From: Patescibacteria group bacterium UBA6023
GTDB lineage: Bacteria > Patescibacteriota > Minisyncoccia > Phycocordibacterales > UBA6899
DNA: 6,559 bases
Assembly (NCBI GenBank): GCA_002429425.1
Contig: DIZR01000028.1
Coordinates: 2,510 to 9,068 of the forward strand
Reading direction: 5' to 3'
The notes beneath the pieces are model-generated. The model had not been told where the DNA came from, did no database searches, and saw nothing but the letters and a program-made list of their open reading frames with translations. The stretch's first letter is position 1. Every line of letters begins with the position of its first letter. This document shows positions 1 to 5,429 of the stretch, in pieces. Both the position numbers and the translations under genes were made by a program.

Positions 1-44
1 AATCCCACACCAAGCGCTACCTTCTTTTTACTTACCTTTGCCAT
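1..44 (-). CDS. N-terminal fragment of a small basic-start protein, possibly YtxH-like (partial)
   Basis: Only the first 14 codons are visible before the left edge. They run from an ATG at 44 and read MAKVSKKKVALGVG. The frame is open to the edge. The start lies 27 bases after the stop of the 97-residue gene on the same strand, so the two may be co-transcribed. No Shine-Dalgarno site sits at normal spacing and the leader is almost pure A/T. A short lysine-rich start running into a small hydrophobic Gly/Ala/Val stretch resembles the beginning of YtxH-type small envelope proteins. In Bacillus, a YtxH protein is encoded beside a one-helix DUF948-type protein, which would match the neighbour here. 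This identity is a guess from 14 residues and genomic context, and other small proteins start the same way. Confidence 0.45.
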   Translation of the reverse strand, partial: MAKVSKKKVALGVG

Positions 45-71
45 ATATTTTAAAAATTATTTATTAAATAC

Positions 72-365
72 CTACTCCTCTTTTACTTTATGCTTTTGTC
101 GAGGGGAGGTTCTCCGTGAAGCAATTGTACCAAAAAAATCTGCAATATGCTTTATTTTCATCCCCTCGTCTCGGGCTTTTTTACGGAGGAGATTTATGTC
201 CATACGTATTTCACTACTTTCTTCTTGTACATTTTTCATTACTTCATCAAGATTCCTTAATATTTTCACAACGTAATACATTGCAATAATTACAAGTATT
301 CCACCAATGACCGCGACCACCGTGGTGACCACAAAAAACACGTCCATTTTCAAAAAATTATCCAT
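72..365 (-). CDS. Small single-pass membrane protein with coiled-coil tail, function unknown
   Basis: This encodes 97 residues from an ATG at 365 to a TAG at 72-74. An AGG at 371-373 sits 5 bases before the ATG, the clearest Shine-Dalgarno site in the window and a good argument for this start over the ATG at residue 7. Residues ~8-35 form one strongly hydrophobic helix (VVTTVVAVIGGILVIIAMYY). Residues ~36-72 are charged and heptad-like, with acidic and basic residues alternating with L, I, V and M, consistent with an amphipathic or coiled-coil helix. The last ~20 residues are basic (SRRTSPRQKHK). The layout resembles DUF948/YtxG-type proteins, but I see no diagnostic motif. It follows dus by 50 bases with its own promoter-like sequence and precedes a possible YtxH-like gene. 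A membrane-anchored scaffold facing the cytoplasm is an inference only. Confidence 0.8.
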   Translation of the reverse strand: MDNFLKMDVFFVVTTVVAVIGGILVIIAMYYVVKILRNLDEVMKNVQEESSEIRMDINLLRKKARDEGMKIKHIADFFGTIASRRTSPRQKHKVKEE

Positions 366-377
366 ATGTACCTACAC

Positions 378-407
378 ATTATACACCTCAATATGAGGAA
401 TACGCAA
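378..407 (-). promoter_or_regulatory. Putative sigma-70-type promoter of the 97-residue gene
   Basis: On the minus strand a perfect TATAAT (383 to 378) lies 18 bases downstream of TTGCGT (407 to 402), a weak match to TTGACA. The predicted transcription start is near 371, which would leave a leader of only about 6 bases before the ATG at 365 and would cut into the Shine-Dalgarno site. The element occupies most of the 50-base gap after dus. The -10 match is good, but chance matches are common in A/T-rich gaps. Confidence 0.45.
386..398. repeat. Small perfect inverted repeat inside the promoter spacer
   Basis: CCTCA and TGAGG flank a 3-base centre, giving a 13-base dyad located wholly between the putative -35 and -10 boxes upstream of the 97-residue gene. 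No T-run follows on either strand, so it is not a convincing intrinsic terminator. It could be a short operator-like site or chance. Confidence 0.35.
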
Positions 408-415
408 TAATTTTA

Positions 416-1384
416 TTATGAATTTTGTATTGAAAGAAATTCACTTACAATGTCCTCCACCTCTTTGGTGTTATTTGACTCCATGAGTTTGATGCGGAGT
501 TCCTTTGCACCATCAAAACCATTCACATATGCTTTGTAATGCTTTTTCATTACTGCAAAATTTTTCACATCACCAAGTAATTCCTCATATAATCTTGTAT
601 GCTCAATCATAATTGCAAATCGCTCGTTGAGAGATATGGAATCAAGCGTTCTTCCAAGAAATAGATAAGGATTGCCAAATATTGCACGTCCAAGCATTAC
701 CCCATCTGCACCCGTTTCTTCAATTTTCTTTTCTGCATCTGCGAGATTCTTCACGTCACCATTACCAACAATGAGTGTACCTGTCCCCTTTGCCATGTTG
801 ACCGCCTCGCGCACGTGCTCCCACCTTGCAGGAACAAGTGACATTTCCTTTCGCGTGCGCGCGTGCACGGTAATTGCGGCAGGCTTCGTTTCGAGAAGTG
901 CAGGCAACCATGTTTCAAGTTCGACCTTGTTGTATCCGACGCGTGTTTTTATCGAAACAGGAATATTTGGCGCACCCTCCATCGTTGCACGAATAATATT
1001 TTGAGCGCGCACGGGGTCTTTCATGAGACTTGCACCACCACCTTGTTTTTCGACATTCTTATCAGGACAACCCATGTTGATATCAATACCATCAAATCCA
1101 AGTCTTTCAATAATCTGTGCAACTTTAAAAAAGTGTTCTGGGTTTGAGCCAAATATCTGGGCAACAATCGGTCGCTCCGTCTCCGTATACATAAGATCTC
1201 GAAGTAAGACGTCTCGCCCCGGAGACAAAAGTCCGTCGACAGCAACAAATTCTGTCCACAGCACATCAGGTTTTGCGTATTTTGCAATGATACGGCGAAA
1301 AGCCGCATCGGTCACATCGGCCATTGGCGCAAGTACAAAAAATGGTTTCGGTAATGTATCCCAGAATCCTCTTGACATAATCAT
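416..1384 (-). CDS. dus: tRNA-dihydrouridine synthase (Dus family, DusB/NifR3-like)
   Basis: This is an FMN- and NADPH-dependent enzyme that reduces specific uridines in the tRNA D-loop to dihydrouridine in the cytoplasm. From the ATG at 1384 it has 322 residues, normal for the family. Visible motifs along the TIM barrel: the FMN-binding start VLAPMADVTD (~17-26); NMGCPDKNV with the catalytic cysteine at 106; KTRVG with the flavin-contacting lysine at 146; HARTR at 174-178, where most family members have HGRTR; NGDV at 208-211; and MLGRAIFGNP at ~230-239, the second phosphate-binding motif. The C-terminal ~70 residues form the helical tRNA-binding domain. The start is uncertain: an in-frame TTG at 1411 lacks support, and an ATG at 1378 (MSRGFWDTLPK) is as plausible as 1384. 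No Shine-Dalgarno site is seen at either ATG. The gene lies 61 bases after the Clp-type ATPase and ends in TAA. The family is certain, the subfamily less so. Confidence 0.95.
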   Translation of the reverse strand: MIMSRGFWDTLPKPFFVLAPMADVTDAAFRRIIAKYAKPDVLWTEFVAVDGLLSPGRDVLLRDLMYTETERPIVAQIFGSNPEHFFKVAQIIERLGFDGIDINMGCPDKNVEKQGGGASLMKDPVRAQNIIRATMEGAPNIPVSIKTRVGYNKVELETWLPALLETKPAAITVHARTRKEMSLVPARWEHVREAVNMAKGTGTLIVGNGDVKNLADAEKKIEETGADGVMLGRAIFGNPYLFLGRTLDSISLNERFAIMIEHTRLYEELLGDVKNFAVMKKHYKAYVNGFDGAKELRIKLMESNNTKEVEDIVSEFLSIQNS

Positions 1385-1387
1385 GAT

Positions 1388-1416
1388 GTTATAATATAAA
1401 ACTTCACCCAAAGCAA
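1388..1416 (-). promoter_or_regulatory. Possible promoter of dus
   Basis: Minus-strand TTGCTT (1416 to 1411) is followed after 17 bases by TATAAC (1393 to 1388). An overlapping TATTAT (1396 to 1391) could also serve as the -10 box. Initiation would fall at about 1381-1385, directly at the candidate ATG codons, and would give a leaderless message. It also argues against the upstream TTG start at 1411. The -35 match is weak. Confidence 0.3.
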
Positions 1417-1445
1417 GCAGGGGGATTCAAAATGGCCGGTCGGGA

Positions 1446-4130
1446 TTACCCCTCCGTACGTGGTGGTGCAGTGGGAATACTCGATAGTGCACTATCAAGG
1501 GGTGAGAGCGATTCTATTGGTGCTGGTACTGCCGAAAGTTGAGGGAAATCCTCTCGCGTGAATTCAAGAGTGGAACCCTGAGTAAGTTTTCCTGCAATGA
1601 TTTTTTCTGCAACCTTTTGCTCTATATGCTCCTGAATTGCGCGTGACATAGGTCGGGCACCCATGTCGGGGTCGACTCCCTCAGCCATCACCGCTTCAAT
1701 CACCACATCATTGATCACTAAATTAATACTCTTTTCCCTGAGACGTTTTTGGAGTTTCTTGAGCATAAGCTCTGCAATCTGTTTATAATTTTCAACGGTA
1801 AGTGGGTGGAAGAGCACAATGCCGTCAAAACGATTAAATAATTCTGGCTTAAGCTTTCCTTGCAAAATAATTTCATCAATAATTTCCTTTTTTACACTTT
1901 CGAGATCTTTCCCCGCCTTCATTGCTTCACGAATAAGTTGTGCACCTGCATTTGAGGTTGCAATAAAAATAGAATTTCGCGCATTCACCTTCTTGCCCTG
2001 CGCATCATGGAAAACTCCTTCATCGAGAACCTGAAGGAAGAGGTCAAGGACCTTGGGATTTGTTTTCTCAAACTCATCAAGTAACACAACACCGTATTGT
2101 TGCTCGCGAAGCATCCGAGGAAGCGTACCGAGCGTACCATCCATCGAGCCTATCATACGACTCAAACCATCATCACCTTGATACTCACTCATATCGATAC
2201 GTGACATTGCATTTTCATTTCCAAAATATACCGTTGCAAGTGCCTTTGCAGTTTCAGTTTTTCCAACTCCGGTTGGTCCGAGAAAAAGAAATGCTCCAAT
2301 CGGTCTATTGGTACTTCGTACTTCAGCGCGAGAACGACGCATTGCATTCGCAATAATCGTAAGTGGCTGTTCTTGCCCAACAACAAGATTTCTCATTAAT
2401 GTTTCAAGATTGAGTAAGCGCTCACGTTCATCCTCGCTAATATTCCCAACAGGAATACTGGTTTTTTCGTGAATAAACTCGAGCACATCCATTTTCTTCA
2501 CAAGATGACCTCCTCGGGAAAGAATGTTTGGCGTGAGTTCAACAAGCAAGTCTATTGCTTTGTCTGGCATCACCCCATCGCTAAAATAATTTTGTGCACT
2601 ACGAATAATTTCAATAATTGCACCATATGTATAAAAAATATGATTGCTGTGCTCACTTTGCTCAGCAACTTCTTCAAGAATACGTACCAAGGATGCTTCG
2701 GCGGGTTCGGTAAGCATTACTTTTTCGAAGCGCTGCATGATCGCATTGTTTGGTTCGATATATTGATGAAAACGTGAATTATCTGCAGTTGCAATAACCT
2801 GAAGACTACTCCCCGAAAGATATGGATCGAGAATTCCCACTACATCGGCATCAAGAGCGAGAGAGCCTTGAATAAAACCCGGAAGATCATCAATGACAAG
2901 AATGATGTTCCCCGCCTTCAGCGTGTCGTTCATAATGCGAATCAGTGCAGTTTCAAGTTCCTGCTTTGATTTCATTGTGGAAACAAATGCCTTAGCATCA
3001 AAAACCATCACCCGCTTATGTTTCAGTAATGGATTGATGTACCCATTAATAATATCTCTCGCAAAATCAAGGATAACATCCATTTTTCCCGAACCATCTT
3101 CACCAACGAGTATGGCATTTGCCTCCCTTGATCGTGAGAGAATAATCTCCAATTGTTTAATCTGTTCATTTCCATAGATAAAACGAAAACCTGATCCACC
3201 ACCGACCGCCGTCTTAGTGAGATCATGACTAAATTTACCCAGTGCATATGCGGCACCATAGGCAAATTCCGCACCAAACGATGGTGACTGACCCAATGAA
3301 ATTTTTCCCCAGTAACGATCTTTCTGCATCTTTCTTTTTACCTGACGCTCAACCCACTCGGTCGCACCTGCAAGTTCGCGATCACGAATTCCCAATTCAA
3401 AAAGAAATTGGTAAAAATCCGGATCAAGCTCAACCATTCTATGTGAGAGGTCAAGCAACGTATATACCGTACGAAGCTCGCTTTCTTTATCTAAAAAATT
3501 CACAATAGTTTTTCTATTCTTGAGATACTGGTCGATCGTTTCATCCGCAATACCCGAACGATGCATCACCGCACGTCCAAATCGTGACGTCGCATAACTC
3601 TTGAGTAGATCACCATATTTAACATCATAATAAATTTCACAAACTTCATAGTTTGGTGTTGAATATGGCGTTTGTATACCCGTATCTCCTCGTTCGAGTA
3701 GTGCTTCGACATAATAATAGTATGAGCGACCATAATACTTTAGCATTTTCATTAAAAGCCAAATTGAAAGAGCAATAAAAAAGACACCATTTGCGATCGG
3801 ACTTTTCGTATCAAGTGGAATACGTGTGCCACCAACAAATGGAATAATGTTCGGGAGGGATGTATCTTTGGGAAGACTCATGCTTCCCATATTTGTTACG
3901 GTAATATTTCTACCAAAAAATTGTTGATAGGGCGCCGGAATTGGTACACCATTCAGAAGCCTCGCTTGAAAAATTGGTGCGATCATCACCCCAACATATA
4001 CTATGATAATTGTTCCAGTGAATATTGAAATCCACCCACGTATACGCGAAGGAAGTACACGCTCAAGAACTATCGCCTTGTGGAAAAGATAGGTGTGATC
4101 TCTGAAGAAATTATCGGAAAAACCAAGCAT
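1446..4130 (-). CDS. Membrane-anchored, degenerate Clp/Hsp100-type double AAA+ ATPase (ClpC-like)
   Basis: The product has 894 residues from an ATG at 4130, one base after the preceding stop. An in-frame TTG at 4178 would overlap that gene by 47 bases and is rejected. Order: two hydrophobic helices (~33-53 and ~113-131) with a ~60-residue loop predicted outside the membrane; a cytoplasmic part with two weakly Clp_N-like repeats (~171-206, ~221-262); AAA+ domain 1 (~310-555); AAA+ domain 2 with the C-terminal D2-small domain (~575-860); and a Pro/Ser-rich tail. Domain 2 is intact: GPTGVGKT (618-625), LLDE (685-686 acidic), TSN sensor 1 (725-727), Arg finger 767, GAR sensor 2 (824-826). Domain 1 is damaged: GEDGSGKM (343-350) has Met for Thr/Ser, and the Walker B acidic pair is D414-D415 instead of Asp-Glu. 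Pore-loop tyrosines, the coiled-coil M domain and the IGF-type ClpP loop are missing. It is probably a membrane-tethered ATPase independent of ClpP; the substrate is unknown. Automatic tools would probably call it ClpC, which overstates the similarity. Confidence 0.9.
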   Translation of the reverse strand: MLGFSDNFFRDHTYLFHKAIVLERVLPSRIRGWISIFTGTIIIVYVGVMIAPIFQARLLNGVPIPAPYQQFFGRNITVTNMGSMSLPKDTSLPNIIPFVGGTRIPLDTKSPIANGVFFIALSIWLLMKMLKYYGRSYYYYVEALLERGDTGIQTPYSTPNYEVCEIYYDVKYGDLLKSYATSRFGRAVMHRSGIADETIDQYLKNRKTIVNFLDKESELRTVYTLLDLSHRMVELDPDFYQFLFELGIRDRELAGATEWVERQVKRKMQKDRYWGKISLGQSPSFGAEFAYGAAYALGKFSHDLTKTAVGGGSGFRFIYGNEQIKQLEIILSRSREANAILVGEDGSGKMDVILDFARDIINGYINPLLKHKRVMVFDAKAFVSTMKSKQELETALIRIMNDTLKAGNIILVIDDLPGFIQGSLALDADVVGILDPYLSGSSLQVIATADNSRFHQYIEPNNAIMQRFEKVMLTEPAEASLVRILEEVAEQSEHSNHIFYTYGAIIEIIRSAQNYFSDGVMPDKAIDLLVELTPNILSRGGHLVKKMDVLEFIHEKTSIPVGNISEDERERLLNLETLMRNLVVGQEQPLTIIANAMRRSRAEVRSTNRPIGAFLFLGPTGVGKTETAKALATVYFGNENAMSRIDMSEYQGDDGLSRMIGSMDGTLGTLPRMLREQQYGVVLLDEFEKTNPKVLDLFLQVLDEGVFHDAQGKKVNARNSIFIATSNAGAQLIREAMKAGKDLESVKKEIIDEIILQGKLKPELFNRFDGIVLFHPLTVENYKQIAELMLKKLQKRLREKSINLVINDVVIEAVMAEGVDPDMGARPMSRAIQEHIEQKVAEKIIAGKLTQGSTLEFTREDFPQLSAVPAPIESLSPLDSALSSIPTAPPRTEG

Positions 4131-4131
4131 A

Positions 4132-4524
4132 TTATGAGAAAAATGATTGCACTCCAGTAATAAAAAAATGTCCCACAAGTATAGGAAGTATCGTCCAAAA
4201 CCCTATGAACATGACCCCAAATAAGAGCACGATGGAAAAACTTACGATCGCAATCGCAATAAGTGCAGTACGAATGATTGCGCCGACGATGCGCATGATG
4301 ATATTTACCACCATATTTGCAAAAAAATCTGAAGGTCGCAGAAGAATATTTACTTTATTTTCCTGTAATCTCTTAAATGGTGCAAACCAGCTTCTTACAA
4401 CATCCGGAAATGAGAAAAGATGATTCACAAACCAAAGATAATTCCACCAAATATACACAAGATCAACGTATGCGGTTGAATAATGCCATAACACATAATC
4501 CCTTGCCAACACTAAAATAAGCAT
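4132..4524 (-). CDS. Small aromatic-rich multi-pass membrane protein, partner of the Clp-type ATPase
   Basis: This encodes 130 residues from an ATG at 4524 to a TAA at 4132-4134. The N-terminal ~40 residues are rich in Trp and Tyr (WHYS, YIWWNYLWF) and probably form an interfacial or membrane helix. A motif SWFAPFKRL follows at 45-53 and resembles the LFSPWRRL-type motif I recall from small CPR membrane proteins next to Clp-like ATPases. A polar stretch comes next, then ~40 hydrophobic residues (~84-125) long enough for two closely spaced membrane helices. There is no signal peptide or enzymatic motif. Only one base separates its stop from the ATG of the ATPase gene, which lacks a Shine-Dalgarno site at normal spacing, so translation of the two is probably coupled. 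Its own start has no Shine-Dalgarno site but sits just after a strong -10 element. A role as membrane adaptor or anchor for the ATPase is an inference from context. Confidence 0.85.
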   Translation of the reverse strand: MLILVLARDYVLWHYSTAYVDLVYIWWNYLWFVNHLFSFPDVVRSWFAPFKRLQENKVNILLRPSDFFANMVVNIIMRIVGAIIRTALIAIAIVSFSIVLLFGVMFIGFWTILPILVGHFFITGVQSFFS

Positions 4525-4530
4525 GCATTC

Positions 4531-4561
4531 ATTATATCACGCATCCCGACACATCGTGCAA
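4531..4561 (-). promoter_or_regulatory. Extended -10 promoter driving the 130-residue gene and Clp-type ATPase
   Basis: The minus strand carries TGATATAAT (4539 to 4531), a perfect extended -10 box. A weak -35, TTGCAC (4561 to 4556), lies 19 bases upstream. Only 6 bases separate the -10 box from the ATG at 4524, so the start site would coincide with or nearly touch the start codon and the mRNA would be leaderless, which agrees with the missing Shine-Dalgarno site. It lies in the 52-base gap after ftsQ, the largest in the window. Confidence 0.6.
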
Positions 4562-4576
4562 ATTTTTCATATAATG

Positions 4577-5419
4577 CTATTTATAAAAAATCTTATTACC
4601 AAAACGTAGATCTATTGATACGGGTGTTGTGCTCGAGTGGGTACTTCGAGCAATATCCGCAAGTACCAGCTCGAGATTTCCCACACTTTTTATAGGATCC
4701 TCTGTTGATGACCAATGTAGTAGCCAGGATTTATCCGTGAGAAATGAATAATCATGCTCATCAGTTTGTTTTATTTGGCTTACGGTAATATTATTTTTTT
4801 CTAATTCAGCCATCATCAAAAATATCTTGTTAAATTCCTCAACGGGAAGAATATGTAGACCAACAGGAGTCCCTTGTTCCTCATTTCCGGCAATGTTTGT
4901 ATAAAATGTAGGAAACGGATACCCAGAATAAGTCGGAGCTTTCGCATAGATAAATCCCGATACATCGGCAAGATAACATCCGCTTGCCGATGACGTCGCG
5001 GTATTATTATTTTCGCCACACCATAAATTTGCAGGGGAATACTCAATAATTTGAATTAAAAGAATTTTCTTATTTTCAATTTTTATGTCTACTTTCTTAA
5101 TATGAGAATCGAGCAAATAAAGTGCACGTGGCAGATCAATCCTTGGATAAAAAACTGCATTGTTCCTATCGATCTTCCATAATATTTTTTTTGAAAGAAA
5201 TTTATTTGCAAGAAGTCTAACTTGTTCGCTATCTACCGTGAGCGTACCCGAAACAAGAACTGAATTGATACGAAATAACTCACGGTATGAAAGCCAGGAG
5301 ATCATAACAAAAACGAAATAAGAGATCAGAAGTATTTTACTGAACAATGCAAATATTTGATCAATACGGCGCATGCGCGCTCGACTTGATTTCAATGTTT
5401 TTCTTCCCAAAATTGCCAT
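4577..5419 (-). CDS. ftsQ: FtsQ/DivIB-like cell-division protein
   Basis: FtsQ is a bitopic membrane protein of the divisome that links early and late division proteins through its extracytoplasmic domain. The product has 280 residues from the ATG at 5419, 10 bases after the serS stop. An in-frame TTG at 5440 would add 7 residues and overlap serS, so it is less likely. A short basic cytoplasmic tail (RKTLKSSRARMRR) precedes one membrane helix at ~22-43. A POTRA-like segment follows (~49-125), opening with LFRINSVLVSGTLTVDSEQV, the usual FtsQ entry to this domain. The beta domain ends in SIDLRFGNKIFYK, matching the YIDLRF-type C-terminal strand of FtsQ. Between them Cys134 and Cys148 flank a Ser/Thr/Asn-rich insertion, then YLADVSGFIYAKAP, equivalent to the D-x-x-G-x-x-x-x motif of the family. 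Length fits. There is no mur or ftsA/ftsZ neighbour, which is atypical. Overall sequence conservation is low, so the call rests on architecture and the end motifs. Confidence 0.85.
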   Translation of the reverse strand: MAILGRKTLKSSRARMRRIDQIFALFSKILLISYFVFVMISWLSYRELFRINSVLVSGTLTVDSEQVRLLANKFLSKKILWKIDRNNAVFYPRIDLPRALYLLDSHIKKVDIKIENKKILLIQIIEYSPANLWCGENNNTATSSASGCYLADVSGFIYAKAPTYSGYPFPTFYTNIAGNEEQGTPVGLHILPVEEFNKIFLMMAELEKNNITVSQIKQTDEHDYSFLTDKSWLLHWSSTEDPIKSVGNLELVLADIARSTHSSTTPVSIDLRFGNKIFYK

Positions 5420-5429
5420 GAAATTATAC

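Noticed and set aside
672..1394. Plus-strand open frames of 94-123 codons opposite dus
   Set aside because: They are antisense shadows of a well-conserved gene with no recognisable motif, no membrane or domain pattern and no start signal. All real genes in the window are on the minus strand.
1385..1411. In-frame TTG start at 1411 for dus
   Set aside because: It has no Shine-Dalgarno site, the extra residues (GEVLYYNI) are not family-like, and the stretch looks like promoter DNA.
1412..1445. Possible terminator between the Clp-type gene and dus (runs of G/C at 1420-1445)
   Set aside because: The G and C runs pair for only about 4 bases around a long loop and no T-run follows on the minus strand.
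3392..3411. Inverted repeat CCAATT ... AATTGG
   Set aside because: It lies inside the coding sequence of the Clp-type ATPase with no T-run and no position suggesting regulation; such 6-bp dyads are expected by chance.
2060..3508. Several plus-strand open frames of 88-102 codons opposite the Clp-type ATPase
   Set aside because: They show compositional shadow sequence (His/Ser/Phe-rich) with no coherent domain, and they lie over conserved AAA+ codons on the other strand.
4131..4178. In-frame TTG start at 4178 for the Clp-type ATPase, adding 16 residues
   Set aside because: It would overlap the 130-residue gene by 47 bases, and the ATG at 4130 sits one base after that gene's stop. The extra residues (WDIFLLLECNHFSHN) are the shifted reading of the neighbour's C-terminus.
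5423..5428. TATAAT hexamer upstream of ftsQ
   Set aside because: It is only 3 bases from the ATG, so transcription would begin after the start codon, and no -35 sequence is found 16-19 bases upstream. Probably A/T-rich coincidence in the serS-ftsQ gap.
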